64,000 nt of DNA from Carnegiea gigantea. Lineage: Eukaryota; Streptophyta; Magnoliopsida; Caryophyllales; Cactaceae. This document shows positions 1-12,426 of this stretch, piece after piece (the stretch's first letter is position 1; every line of letters starts with the position of its first letter). The notes beneath the pieces are model-generated. The model worked only from the letters and a program-made list of their open reading frames with translations, was not told the origin of the DNA and searched no databases. Location: positions 1 to 64,000 of the forward strand of contig JAKOGI010000537.1 in the NCBI GenBank assembly GCA_029747015.1, in the 5' to 3' direction. The translations under genes and the position numbers were made by a program.

Positions 1-1582
1 TATGAATGAAAGTGTTGCAGGACCTGAGCTATGCACAGTTGTGTTTCAGCTCAATTGTGAAGGCCGTATTGTGGTAATTGGGTTTTATACTATGAATGAA
101 AGTGTTGCAGGACTTCATAAACTTTTCATATTAGGGCTTAATAGCTCAATCAGAGGTCAGGAGTGAAAGATATGGATTTTCTAAAGTAGACCTTCAAACA
201 GTAATATGAGGGAAGAAAGAAATCGTGACATTTGGAAACATTATCAGGAGTTTCTACATAGTTATGGACACTGCAAAGAAATTACAAATTTTAGAGAGTT
301 GAACAACTTTAACCATGTATGGAAGCTCACATGGGTTGGAAGACCGAGTTGTGTGGGCATGAGAATGAAATTTAAGAAGTAGGGAGAGTAATGACTCAAG
401 GGCGATGTCTGTTGGGCCAAATTAGGATTATATGAACTTTCATAAACCTCACAACACCCCTCTTAGCATTAAACCTTTTATTATTCATTTTAGAAACATC
501 AAAAACCCATATTCCATTTATATGCATTAAAGTCCTTTCATTATCATCTCAATTATTTCATTTTGGTCTATTTTGCTCCAATTTGTTTTACGTCGAGTTC
601 AATGACCCTAACTTATTTATTTTTCAAAATCATTTTAGTATAATTTATCTTATGTTGAATTGTTTGAATTGTGGATGCCCTTTTTATTAATCAATTTTCA
701 TAAAGTTACAAATTATGTGAGTGAAAGTTGTTTGCTAACTACATTTACCTACAACTGCATTTCTTAAGCAGAAACGAGGCCTAGTCTATCGTTTCCCATT
801 GTGCATAAGTATTATCAAGTGAGATTGCATTTTAAAGACTTTAGATACGTTCATTGCCTATGTCTTTAGAAATCAACATATATTTATCAAAATTATAATG
901 TTTTGGTAAGTACATCAATGAATCAGTTTAATCAATGATTTATCACATAATTAGTGTCCCCATCAGTTATCAGTTACTGGGCATTGCCCTTCAGTTCCCC
1001 ATACAACTTCAGGCCATGTCCTCCAATCGATTTGACAGGTATACACCTGTGCATAGATCGTAAGAGTATCAAGGGGTTCACTAACAGATACTAACTAGTA
1101 ATGTAGCTTTACATTCATCTCATTCACTGTTTTAACTTAAAATGAATTGCAAAGCAAACACCCAACCAATTTATGTAGCGATCTTTTAACAATACAGGAA
1201 TGCATGTACTGATCTTCGACTCACAGTTAAAATATTTTTCATATTTTGTTTTAGGTAAATGCTTAGTGAGTCGCCCTCATGCTAGCAAACTAGGAGAAGA
1301 AAATAAGTCTAGCAAGCGAATCTAGATGGATCAACAGTGACATAATGCATGTATATTTTGAAGCTGTATTTTGAAATCTTCAGTGGACGGAGGTATAGAT
1401 TATATGGTGAATTATTTTACTATGGTATATAAACCTTATATTGGTTAACAGTACACATGCTTCAAGCCTTATCCTTTTGAACGATGGTAAAATGCTCTGA
1501 TCATTGGACTTATCAGTTGTAATTGAGGGAATCAGAATAGTGATTGCAAACAGTGAAACATGCTTAATTAGGGGGCATTACA
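1..1582 (+). repeat. 5' LTR of T1, right-hand part
   Basis: It matches the 3' LTR at 7015-8594 along its length and ends GGGGGCATTACA immediately before a primer binding site. The left part lies outside the window. Compared with the 3' LTR it lacks a 70-base stretch (8396-8465). The first 23 bases recur at 91-113, so an approximately 90-base tandem duplication lies at the window edge. Confidence 0.85.
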
Positions 1583-1586
1583 GCTT

Positions 1587-1599
1587 TGGTATCAGAGCC
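1587..1599 (+). other. Primer binding site for initiator tRNA-Met (T1)
   Basis: TGGTATCAGAGCC lies four bases after the LTR end. This is the usual complement of the 3' end of plant initiator tRNA-Met, used to start minus-strand DNA synthesis. It fixes the LTR end and the + orientation of the element. Confidence 0.9.
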
Positions 1600-1775
1600 A
1601 GGTTTGGTCCTCCTTGATGGAATATAGAGTATAGAGAGTGGAGTTACGAGAGTGAGAAAGTTGGTTAGTAAGGGTTGTTGTGATATCGTTGGAGATTTAT
1701 GACATTAGAGACTTATGACAATAGAAATGCCTGTTTATCTTTCCCATGTTCTTCACGTATGTTGCTCCTTGTTAG

Positions 1776-2438
1776 ATAGATCCATATGTAGTTAATATGA
1801 TGTCAGGTACTTCTGTGGCCATTCACATCTCTTTACTATATGATAGTGTGGTTGCCCACATGTAAACCCCATTTCTAAGTTTCATGTATGGTCCATATAC
1901 GTAGGCTGTTGTGTACCTTATCTACATTTAGCCCTTGGGTCGAGTTTAGGACCCGATATCATGGCTTTATGATGACTCGAGCCCTAGGATTGGATGAACC
2001 TAGATTTCATTTTACGAGGCTTGGGCTAACATTATCACCGAGTTGTTATTAAGGGAGGAGTTTGAGCCGCGAGGGAATAACATGGACATTCTGCAGTATA
2101 TATTTTCATTACACTTTATATCTCCCCCACCAATGCCACCTGCATCGAGCGCTCCTCAGTTGCCTGACAACTTAAAGCCATCGGGACATAGAGAGAGGAT
2201 CCCTATATCTGATGGATCAAATGATGTAGACATTGTTATAGATCTCCTTGATGCACCATAGTTTAGCTCTGATGGTGACCTCATAGAAGACTCAGAGAAG
2301 GACCTAGAATTAGAGGAGCATTAGCTTGATGACGATGATGAGAATGCAGAGATTGATGCTTTAAACAACAGTTTTGACTTGGGCGGGGAGCCTGGGGATG
2401 AGTCTGACCTAGACTATGATCCATCAAGGGATCATTAG
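1776..2438 (+). pseudogene. ORF0 remnant of T1 (extra reading frame between PBS and gag)
   Basis: It aligns from end to end with ORF0 of T3-T6 although its LTRs belong to another subfamily. The start codon is ATA instead of ATG. Several stops interrupt the first half. The segment LLREEFEPRGNNMDILQYIF matches LMLHEEFEQRGITMETLQHVF of T5, and the end SFDLGGEPGDESDLDYDPS keeps the acidic tail and the stop position (TAG 2436-2438). The product is unknown; I see no domain. The acidic tail and proline-rich middle suggest a disordered protein. Confidence 0.6.
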
Positions 2439-2855
2439 ATTGATTTATATTATATGTGGACATCTCAAATAGATTACTTTTTGCACATGTATATAGTATA
2501 GCTAGTTGGATAGATGAATTTTGTGCAGGTTATGATGTTGCATATAGCTAGACAGGTCTTTCTGATTGTGTTCACTAGTCCTGCCTATTTCTGGGCATGT
2601 GGTAGACTTAGTCTATTAGGGCTAAGTAGTGTTTTAGTTAGGAGGTAGTTGCAAAGGTTGACCTTGGGTGATCAGTTGGATATGATATTCTTTGTGGAAC
2701 CAAATATATGTATGTACGCGAGCAATTATGGTAATGATATAATGAAGCTTTGCATTATATTTTAATAATACTTGGGCCATGCTAGTTGTATATGTTGTAC
2801 ATGTGTATCTGATATGTTGGTTGTAGTTGGTTGACTGAATTACTCAGCTAAATGT
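2439..2855 (+). other. Spacer between ORF0 and gag of T1
   Basis: About 420 bases without a reading frame. The same spacer, recognisable by motifs such as TGATATAATGAAGCTTTG and a T-rich run after the ORF0 stop, recurs in T3-T6, so it is part of the element. Confidence 0.6.
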
Positions 2856-3800
2856 ATAGTCAGAATATTAGAATATGTGTAAAACAATTCAGAAACCCAC
2901 ATAGAAGAAAATTCAGATCATGATCAGAGGTCAGGTGACCAAGTTTTGTATAATGTGCTAATATCCCTTAGTGGAATTGTACCCTTAGTGGAATGCCCTC
3001 AATTCCACCCAAGTGAGGAACTCCAACTGTTCACTAACCTTGGTGTTTGAGCTTATAATGAATAGCCCCAACACCTTTCGAATTCCCTCATAAAGGTCAA
3101 CAAATTAGCAGATAGGGTGAAAGTATATGATGGAAAGTACAAGCCAGTGGAGCTAGAAGCATGGATTAGAGGGATAGAAAAGATTTTCACAATAGTGGAG
3201 GTTCCAGAGTATAAAAAGGTGAACATTGGAACATTTTATCTGACTGATGAAGTAGACTTTTGGTGGAACACTGTTAAGGATAGATTCTTAGGGCCTTACT
3301 TCACTTGGAGAAGATTTCTGGAAGAACTAAAGATGAGTTGTAGTATGTCTACGATGCAGTATGCTAGAACAGAACTATCCAGGTTTGTTTTAAAATTTTT
3401 GTCACCTGAAAGACTGAAGATGAGGAGATTTGAAGAGGGATTAGCTTTCCATATTCACAACCAGCTAGTTGGTCAACCAATCCTTACTTACCAAAAGTTA
3501 TATGAGCGAGCCGTTGAAGTGGAATGAGTGAAGGCTGAATTGAGGGCCTTGAACCTGATTAATTAGAAGAAGAGGTGGACCGAACAAGGAGCTTCGAGCG
3601 AAAGTGTAAACTAGAAGAAATCTGCTCCCGCTTCTCCCAAGAGTCATCCTGTAGGCTTAGCATGGGGAATGTGGAAGAGCTAACCACACCACTCCTGAGT
3701 GTCGAGTAGGAACTAACAAATTCATGTGGTATGGTAGCCCGGAACACCTGATTGCTGCCTGCCCCCAAACACTTAAGGCTGTGGACAAGGGCTCCCACCT
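2856..3800 (+). pseudogene. gag remnant of T1 (capsid and zinc knuckle)
   Basis: The start corresponds to the ATGATCAG start of the other units but reads ATA. The best preserved part is 3117-3527, with KVYDGKYKPVELEAWIRGIE and DEVDFWWNTVKDRF of the retrotransposon Gag fold. About 20 codons between EELK and MSCSMSTMQY are missing relative to T6. Around 3660-3770 a degenerate knuckle region reads TTPECRVGTNKFMWYGSPEH, with zinc ligands lost. Gag would form the particle and bind RNA; this copy cannot make a complete protein. Confidence 0.8.
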
Positions 3801-5560
3801 GGAAGGCCCGCAGCTGTAGGAAGGGCATATGTGTTGAGCAAGAAAGAAAGCTGTCACCTCTTGTATGGTAGTTCATTTCAAAGCCATTTTGTGTATTGAT
3901 TGACTCCGTTGCCACTCATTCATTTATATCCACTCAATATACCATGCAACTGAACCTTAAAAATAAGGAGACAGAAACTAATTATCAAATCAAGTTATCC
4001 AATGACTCTAGAGTTGGTGCCCTATTTCTTATAAATTTGTTCCAATTATTATTGGTGGAATAGTATTATAGCATTTGCTGGAGTCTTGATTCAATTTGAC
4101 CCGTCAGACATTGATATCATTCTGGAAATAAGCTAGTTATGCACTTATGGGGTCAAAGATAGATCGTGAGGACCTTAAGGTTATTTCAAGGGATGAACAA
4201 GGGAGAGAAATATGTTTTACAGGCAAAGATAGGAAAAACCTTGTCCTTTAAATTCTGTTATGAAAGCAAATATGCTCTTATATCAAGGATATATTAGGTG
4301 TTGGTGTTATACTATTAACATTAAACCACAGGAAGAAGAAGCAGAAGATATCCTTGTAGTTTGTGAATTTAAAGATGTTTTCCTGAAGTGTTATCGGGAT
4401 TACCCCGCCAAGACAAATTCATTTTGAGATCAAATTAATCCCTAGTGCCCCACTTATCTCTAAAGCCCTATATTGTATGTTCCCAACAGAGCTTAGGAAA
4501 CTAAAGTTTCAGTTGGATAAGCTATTACAGAAGGGATTTACCCAACCAAGTGTGTCACCATAGGGTGCCCTAGTTCTATTTTACCTAAAGGCATTTCTAA
4601 ACTGCATTTAGGACCAGGTTTAGTCACTATGAATTCACTGCGATGCCTTTTGGCCTAACCAATGCCCCTACGACCCTTATGGATCTTATTAATAGAGTTT
4701 CAAACCCTATTTAGACAAGTTTGTGGTGGTGTTTATAAAAGATTTCTTGATATACTCCAAGGACAGAGATGAGCATACTGTTCATTTGAGGACAGTGTTG
4801 CAGACCTTGAGGCAAAATCAATTACATAACAAATAGAAGAAGCATGAGTTCTGGTTAGAAGAAGTGGTATTTTTGGGACATGTGTTTTCAAAGGAATGGA
4901 TTAAGGTTGATTTATAAAAGTTAAAAGTAGTTGCAGAGTGTCCAAAACCCACCAATGTTACTGAGACTAGAAACTTTTTGGGTTTAGCCGGGTATTATCG
5001 AGTTTGGGAAGGACCCTGATCAATTTGTTGAAGGAAGCTGCAAAATTAGTAAGAAGATAAAGTGATAGCTTATACCTCCAGACAGTTATGAACCAGGACT
5101 AGTGGTTGTGGTTTCTGCACTGAAAATTTAGAAGCATTACCTGTATAGAGTACCTTATGAGAACTATACTAACCATCAAAGCTTGAAGTACATTTTCACT
5201 CATAAGAAGCTCAATCTGAGATAGTGGCATTGACTAGAATTGCTTAAAGTTTACGACTTACAGATCCAAAATCACCCAGAAACGACAAATAATGTGGCAG
5301 ATGCACTGACAAGGAAGACAGCACATACCCCTAACACTGTAGTCATTACTAAGTTGAACCTCTTGAGAGGGCTTGAGAACTTGGATGTTCAATTAGTGTC
5401 ACATAGGCAAGCATCTAAAAATATTAATGGATCTAACTCTTTTAAGTTGGAGCCTATAGTATTTCGGGACCTAGGACCAACATTTGTATTTGAAGAAAGT
5501 ATAGAACTCCCAGCAGTCGATGTTGTGAAAATACTAGTAGAGAAATTTACATGAAATATC
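3801..5560 (+). pseudogene. pol remnant of T1: protease, reverse transcriptase, RNase H
   Basis: Protease is recognisable at 3885-3960 (C-IDS-ATHSF, active DSG damaged). RT begins near 4410 (LPRQDKFILRSN), and the catalytic box at about 4728-4760 reads [13 protein letters not shown], where FIDD is expected, so one catalytic Asp is replaced by Lys. A deletion removes the RT fingers (about 4585-4610). The RNase H end is at 5240-5340 (YDLQIQNHPETTNNVADALTRK). Many stops and frameshifts; inactive. Confidence 0.8.
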
Positions 5561-6194
5561 ATGGTAAAATGACACAGACATTGATGACAAAATCATCTTT
5601 TGGGTCATGAAGATCTTCTTCAACATTCAATGAAGTGACAACATTAAAAGACTCTTGAAAACAGACTATTGGAATCGACAGAAAAGTTATGCTGATAAAA
5701 GAAGGAGATCCCTGGAGTTCCAGGTAGAAGATAAGGTTTTTCAGAATGTTTCGCCAACTAAAGGTAGAAGGAGGTTAAATTGCGAGCTAAATTGAGGCCA
5801 AGATCTATTAGACCGTACAAGTTTATTGAAAGATTGAATCCCATAACTTGTTGACTAGATCTGGTTATATAATTCAAACACGTGTACAATGCACTACTTT
5901 CCTTATAACACAGGCAGTACATTCCAGATCCTGACCAGGCTCTCTTATCCAAACCCATTACGGTCAATGAGGGTCTAGTGTTTGAAGAGCACCTAATCCA
6001 CATACTAGATCGCAGGATTAAGCAACAATGCATCAAGCAGATACCTTTAATCAAAGAACATTGGGCAAATCATAACTTTTCAGAAGCCACTCGGGAAAAC
6101 TGAGGATGAGATGCAAGCTAAGTACCCATGTCTATTTAAGATAAACTTGCATGTTTTGTCAAAGCTCATAAGTTTCGAGGACGAAACACTTTAA
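5561..6194 (+). pseudogene. pol end of T1: integrase C-terminus and chromodomain remnant
   Basis: The zinc-binding and DDE core of integrase are missing: sequence passes from a linker directly to QKSYADKRRRSLEFQVEDKV near 5680, the integrase C-terminal domain. The chromodomain follows, with HILDRRIKQQCIKQIPLIK and EATREN-DEMQAKYPCLF at 6000-6140. The stop at 6192-6194 abuts the polypurine tract, as in the other units. Confidence 0.8.
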
Positions 6195-6204
6195 GGGCGG
6201 AAGG
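6191..6204 (+). other. Polypurine tract of T1
   Basis: TTTAAGGGCGGAAGG directly precedes the 3' LTR. It is the usual RNase H-resistant primer for plus-strand synthesis in LTR elements. Confidence 0.7.
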
Positions 6205-6205
6205 C

Positions 6206-8594
6206 TATAATAGCCTGACCCTAAATCATGTTTATTTATTTAATTAAGCACAATATTAATTTTCTTGGATTTTTTTATCACATTTAATAATCCTTATTGG
6301 GAAAAATTCATTTGGGCCTTCACTGTGCAATTCAGGTTTTTAATAATGTAAAATTTTTGGGGAAATTGATACTAGGCCTTGATAATTATTATTTACGTGA
6401 TCAAATTATTTTTCCGTAACATCACAATAATTTAAATTTGAGCTACGTAAAAAAAATATCGCAATGGAGCGTTTATTACCGAGCCTAATTTATGTTGGGC
6501 CCAACTTGAAGCCCAAAAGCTTATGCACTTGATTTAGGAAATTGTCATTTTGTATATCTAATGTAAATTACCATAAAGCCCTTTTTTATGCATAAATATT
6601 ATCCATGCATTAGGATACAGATCCACCCCCTTCCTCAACCACTTTCATCTCTCTCCTTCAAGCTTCTAAGCGAGGTAAAAACCTTAGCCTAACTTTGTTT
6701 AATTTTTGGTTTTATGTTTGATTTCATTATGGATCATGTTATTTTGATATAAATAAGTGTTATTTGATGTGTTAATTATTGGTTAAACTTGAAAGTATGC
6801 AAGGGTCTCTTTACGATTAAACTGATTCTATTTGGCCCAACAAAAAACTTGTTATTTTCGGTGGGTAGATAGATCCGTGACTTATCATTCAAATGCCTTT
6901 TGAATCACTTCATTCCGGGTTGTGTGGAAAAAGTTTTGACTGTTTTGCTAAGACTGTAGGACAGACCCGAGTTATGCATAGTTGTGTTTTAGCTTAATTT
7001 TAGGGGCCGTGTTGTGGTAATTAGGCTTTACACTGTGAATGAAAGTGTTGCAGGGCTTCCTAAGATTTTCATATTGGGGCTTAACAGCTTAATCGAAGGT
7101 CAAGAGTGAAAGATAAGGATTTTCTAAAATAAAACTTCAAACGGTAATGTGAGGGAAGAAAGAAATCGTGATATTTGAAAATATTATCGGGCGTTTCCGT
7201 ATAATTATGGATATTGCAAACAAATTACAAAGCTTAATGAGTTCAGCAACTTTAATTATGTATGGAAGCTCACATGGGTTGCAAAAATCGAGTTACATGG
7301 GTATGAGGATGAAATTTGAGAAGTGGGGAGAGTAACAACTTAAGATTGGTGTCTATCGGGCCAAACTAGGGTTACACGAGCTTTCATAAACCTCAGAACA
7401 CCCCTCATGGCACTAAGCCTTTTATTATTCATTTTAGAAACATTAAAAACCTATATTCTATTTATATCCATTAAAGTCCTTTCATTATCACCTCATTATT
7501 TCATTTTGATCTATTTTGGTCCAATTTGTTTTACGTCGAGTTTAATGACCCTAACTTATTTATTTTTCAAAATCATTTTAGTATAACTTATCTTATGTTG
7601 AATTGTTTGAATTGTGGATGCCCTTTTTATTAATCAATTTTCATAAAGTTGCAAATTATGGAAGTGAAAGTTGTTTGGTAACTATGTTTACTGATAACTA
7701 CATTTCTTAAGTAGAAACGAGGCCTAGTCTATCCTTTTCCATTGTGCATAAGTATTATCAAGTGAGATTGCATTTTAAAAACTTTAGGTACGTTCAGCGC
7801 CTGTATCTTTAGAAACCAGCATGTATTTATCAAAATTATAATGCTTTGGTAAGTACATCAATGAATCAGTTCCATCAGTGATTTATCATATAATTAGTGA
7901 CCCCATCAGTTATCAGTTACAAGGCACTTCCCTTCAGTTATCCGTTCAACTTTGGGCCAAGTCCTTCGATCAGCTTGGCAGGTGTACACCTATACATAGA
8001 TCGCAACAATATCAAGGGATTCACTAACAGATAATAACTAGCAATGTAGCTTGACATTCATCTGATTCACTGTTTCAACTTAAAATGAATTGCAAAGCAG
8101 GCACCCAACCAATTTATGCAAAGATCTTTTAACAATACAGGAATGCATGTACTGAGATTCGGCTCACAGTTGGAAATGTTTTTCATATTTTGTTTTAGGC
8201 AAATGCTTAGTGAATTGCCCTCATGCTAGCATACCAGCTGAAGAGAATAAGTTGGGCAAGGGAATCTGGATGGATCAACAGTGACATAATGCATGCATAT
8301 TTTGAAGCCGCATTTTGGAATCTTCAGTGGATGGAGGTGTAGATTATATGGTGAATTGTTTTACTATGGTGTATAAACCTTATGTTCGTTAACAGTTGAC
8401 TGTATATGATTTGATCATACATGAATGTGTATGATTAAAGCTATGCCTAACTACATTATTTCTAGTACACATGCTTCAAGCCTTGTCCTTTTGAATGATA
8501 GTAATGCCCCGATCATTGGGTTTATCAGTTGTAATTGAGGGAATCAGAATAGTGATTGCAAACAGTGAAACATGCTTAATTAGGGGGCGTTATA
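6206..8594 (+). repeat. 3' LTR of T1 (A1 subfamily, about 2.4 kb)
   Basis: It starts TATAATAGCCTGACCC (TG decayed to TA) after the polypurine tract and ends GGGGGCGTTATA. A TATA-like ATAAATATTA near 6594 is followed by a CT-rich stretch and a splice-donor-like GAGGTAAAA near 6673; promoter and leader are inference. The 70-base segment 8396-8465 is absent from the 5' LTR. Confidence 0.85.
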
Positions 8595-9284
8595 TTAGAG
8601 GTGGTGGGTGCGAAAGTTTTGAAGGTTCATTTGGCTTTGCCTCCTCTAAGGGTGACCATGGTTGCTAATTTGGAGAGGGAAAGGTTCAATTTGTGTATGG
8701 GGATGGAGATTTTAAGTGAGTTGAGAGCCTAAATACATCTTAGGAGCTGGAAGTCAAACTAACAGCCGAGATGTGAAGTCGAAGTGGTGAATTTCACTTA
8801 AAGAGAAGAGAGAGAGTGGGGAATTTTGTTCTAGAGTATTCAGGCATGGTGGGTTTTAGCAGGAAATTGGTGGTGAATTGAAGGAGGAGAGAAAGGGAGA
8901 AGGAAGAGGGCCATGTGCGAGATGCGGAGAAAAAGGGTTTCTGGTGAGAGAGGAAAAATAGAGGGTCAACAATACAAAAATCCCTTCTAAAAAAATCTCC
9001 CTTCCAAAAATCAGTCATGAACTTCGAGATAGAATCAGAGTATTTTTCAAATTTCTTTTGTTTTTGAAAGATCTGTTACCAAAAAAATTCTATAACTAAA
9101 AGATTTAGAAAAAAGATCCCACGATCCCAATTTGAAGGAATTTATTCAAATTTGAATAACCTTCCGTTGGGTTAAACCATTTTGTTTAATTTTTATAGGT
9201 GACTCATAGTCAAGGCCTTGAAAGTGTAGGTTTAAGCCCTTGATTTGGTCACATTAAAGATGTCCAGTTTTGTCTGCAGTTCAA
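8595..9284. other. Unassigned stretch between T1 and T2
   Basis: Purine-rich + strand (GGAGAGAAAGGGAGAAGGAA near 8885) followed by AT-rich sequence. I find no reading frame with family features and no LTR border on its right: it runs straight into integrase sequence at about 9285. It could be host DNA or part of another unrecognised repeat. Confidence 0.4.
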
Positions 9285-9914
9285 GGCCTGTACTGGAGTG
9301 ATTTGGACGAGGCATTGATCATAGGTCCCAAAATGATCCAGGAAACCATTGAAACAATAAGAAAAATTCAGGCGCGTATTAGCATTGCCCAAAGTCGGCA
9401 AAAAAGCTATGCAGACAAAAGAAGAAGGCCTTTGGAGTTTCAAGTAAGCGATAAAGGTTTTCTGTAAGTTTCGCCAATCAGAGGTATCAAGAGGTTCTGA
9501 GTACGAGGCAAATTGAGTCCAAGATATATTGGACCTTATAAAATCATTGAAAAGTTAAATCTCATAGCGTATCGGCTGGATCTGCCGGTAGAACTAGAAC
9601 ACATGCATAATATGTTTCACATGTCTCAACTCAGGAAGTATATTTCAGATCCGGACCACACTATTGTATATGAACCTATTGAAATCACTAAGGACCTAGT
9701 ATATAAGGAGCGTCCAGTCCAAATACTAGATCGCAGGACTAAGCAGCTGTGCAACAAGCAGATACCTTCAGTCAAGGGGCTTTGCACAAACCATACCCCC
9801 CTAGAAGCAACTTGGGAGACTGAAGAAGAAATGAAAGTCAAGTACCCACATTTATTTGCGGTAATCTTGTATGACATGATAAAGTTCATATGTTTCGAGG
9901 ACGAAACTCTTTAA
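9285..9914 (+). pseudogene. T2: integrase C-terminus and chromodomain fragment
   Basis: The fragment begins inside integrase (YWSDLDEALIIGPKMIQETI) and is read in two frames split near 9465-9512. It continues through QSRQKSYADKRRRPLEFQV and SPRYIGPYKIIEKLN to a well preserved chromodomain: QILDRRTKQLCNKQIPSVK, then EATWETEEEMKVKYPHLF. In Tekay/Del elements this domain is thought to direct integration to chromatin. The TAA at 9912-9914 abuts the polypurine tract. Everything upstream of position 9285 is missing. Confidence 0.85.
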
Positions 9915-9925
9915 GAGGGGAAGAC

Positions 9926-12422
9926 TTCAATAGTGCGACCCTAAATTACATTTATTTATTTAAGTACCTCATGTCAATGATTTTGTCATATTTATTTATC
10001 GCATTTCATCATTTCGGCGGAAAAAAAAAATTTATTTGGGCCCTCACTTGGCAATTCGGGTTTTGTTTATTTATTTAATTATTAACTAAAACTTTGGAGG
10101 AATTGATGATAGGCCCTAGCAAGTTTAATCTAAGTAATTTATTTTGTTTTCTGTAACACTACAAAAATTTTATTTTGAGTTACGCAAAAACGTTATTGTT
10201 ACGAAGCGTTTTGTTCTCGAACCCAACTTATTTCGGCCCAATTTGAAGCCCAACGAATTTGTATATTAACCTAGCTAATTACCACGAGTTAAGCCTAACC
10301 ATGGTTAGCTAAAAATCATTTTTGAAGATAAAAACTCAGCTAAGCATGTAGATTAGTCAAAAAAATACAACCAAGACACAAACCTCATCTCTCACCCTCC
10401 CCTCTCTAACCCCACGGCCAGCCCAGCTACAGCCACTGTTTTGGTGTTTTCTGGCAAGTTTTCGGCCAGCCTTGGTTGCTTTCGACTCCCTCTAACACCC
10501 TAGTATCACTAGCTACCATCGTCTATCCTCAAAACCACTAAACATCACCTCCATCTGTACATTTTGTTAAGTTCAAAGTGAGTAACCCTAAGCTTGTTTT
10601 CTTTGGATTTTTTAATTTTGATTCTTGTTTATGTTGATTTGAGTTTCGATCAATTTTTTTTGGGATGGAAGCAAGAGCTATTTTGATGTTTTTAATTGTT
10701 GCTTGAGTTTGGATAATGCTAGGGTTTAGGGTTATTCATAAGCACTTAAGCTTAAGGTTGGAAGTATATGTTTCTTGGATTGTTTGTATTTGATTTAGTG
10801 GCTTTAATCTCTAATAATGTTTGTGAGAGTGTTTTTGGTGATCTTGGATGAGATGAAGAGGAAGTTAGTTGGCCAAAAGTTAGGGTTTTAATGATTATGC
10901 AAGCTTTAGCTTTCCTTTAATAGCAAGCATGTTATTTGTGTATATTTGATTGAGAAATGAACCCTTGATGTATATGATTATGAAGTGAAATTGAGTATAG
11001 TGGCTTTGTATGGTGATGGGAAGGACCAAAACATTGTCACATGATTTCAAGAAGTGATTTTAGATGAGGGTTTGTGCAAAAAAGAGGAGAAAACAATGAC
11101 AGTGAGGGCTGGAAAATGACAAAAAATAGGGCAAGATTTGTCAATGACCTGGTAATGATCGGCCCTATAAAAAATTATGATTTGTGGTGGATGGATAGAC
11201 TAGTGAGTTAGCTTTCAAATGGCTTTTGAATCGCCTTAGTCTGAGGTCTATGGAAAACGTTATGGCCATTTTACTAGAACTGCACAAGTTAAACCAAAAT
11301 TGGCGCACTTGTGTTCTAGCCCCAGTTTGGGAACCCTATTGAGGGAATCATGTTTTATCTGTAAATAAAAGGTATTCAGGACTTCTTAAGCTTTCTATAT
11401 TAGGGAATTATGTCTCACATGGAGATCGGGAGATTTGGTTACGAGTCATTTACTTAAGCCCCTTTTACGCCTTTACTTTTCTTTTACAAAAGTATTAACT
11501 ATGAAAATAAATACATTTGCGAACTATGTGTTCCTATAACGATATTTTTGTATAGAGTCAGGGCCTAATCTATCATTTCCTTCCCTTTTATGCACAATTA
11601 TACTCAGCGACATTTCCTTAAAAGTCCCATGTACGTTCATTGTCTGTATCTTTAGAAATCAGCACGTATTTATCAAAATTATAATATTTTGGTAAGTACA
11701 TTAATGAATCAGTCTAATTAGTAATTTATCACATAATCAGTGACCCCGTCAGTTACCAGTTATAGGGCATTGCCCTTCGGTCACCCGCGCAGCTTTAGGC
11801 CAGGTCCCCCGATCACCTATCTTCCAATTATAAGAGTTACTAGGAGTTCACTATCTGATAATAATTAACAATGCAGTTTTACATTCATCTCATTCTCTAT
11901 TTTTAATTAAAATGAATTGCAATACGGGGCCAACCAATTTTTCACTGTGCAGTAAACAATACAGAAATGCATGTACTGAGCTTCGACTCAGAGTTCGAAA
12001 TATTTTCATGTTTTGTTTTAACAAAATGCTGAGTGAATCACCCTTCAGCTGGCAGGCCGACTGTAGAAAATAAGTGAGTGGGAATGTCTAAAAGGAATAG
12101 TAGTGTTTTGGTGCTGAAATGTTTTGAACACCGTATTATGGGATATTTTGATGTTAGAACTACATAGTCTACTAAAAGTTGCTATGTTTTAATGTAAACT
12201 ATGAGATCGTTAGTTATTACTGATGCTGGATTGATGGCTTGCCTTTACAAATATCGTTTGGTGGCAATGATGTTCAGCTTTATTATGTTTAGTTATTTTT
12301 AAGTCAAGCCTTGTTCTTTTTGGGCGGCGGTAGCGCTCCGATCATTTGGGATATCACTACTAATTGATGATGTTAATTGATGAGAACGTGAACAGTGAAT
12401 TATGTACATTTGGGATGTTACA
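9926..12422 (+). repeat. A2 LTR shared by T2 (3') and T3 (5')
   Basis: It starts TTCAATAGTGCGACCC after AAGAGGGGAAG and ends GGGATGTTACA before a primer binding site. A CT-rich leader-like stretch (about 10385-10560) ends in a splice-donor-like AAAGTGAGTAA (GT at 10579) that is kept in all full A2 LTRs. TATA-like GATAAAAAC lies near 10327. Promoter and splicing are inference. Confidence 0.85.
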
Positions 12423-12426
12423 AATT

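Larger units (their letters stand above)
1..8594 (+). mobile_element. T1: decayed Ty3/gypsy (Tekay/Del-like) LTR retrotransposon, A1 subfamily
   Basis: The order is: 3' part of the 5' LTR (1-1582), tRNA-Met primer binding site, ORF0 remnant, gag remnant, protease-RT-RNase H remnants, integrase C-terminus with chromodomain, polypurine tract and full 3' LTR (6206-8594). Pol order and the C-terminal sequence place it with Tekay/Del chromoviruses. Its LTRs align with those of T2-T6 in places (for example the stretch around 840-950) but differ clearly elsewhere, so I call it a separate subfamily. It is the most decayed unit here. The 5' LTR is cut by the window edge, so no target duplication can be checked on that side. 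Confidence 0.85.

Noticed and set aside
1776..2438. ORF0 as an envelope-like gene
   Set aside because: It lies before gag rather than after pol and shows neither a signal peptide nor a membrane segment.
8794..9018. 74-codon minus frame, rich in Phe, Ser and Leu
   Set aside because: Complement of a purine-rich stretch; low complexity, no homology that I recognise.
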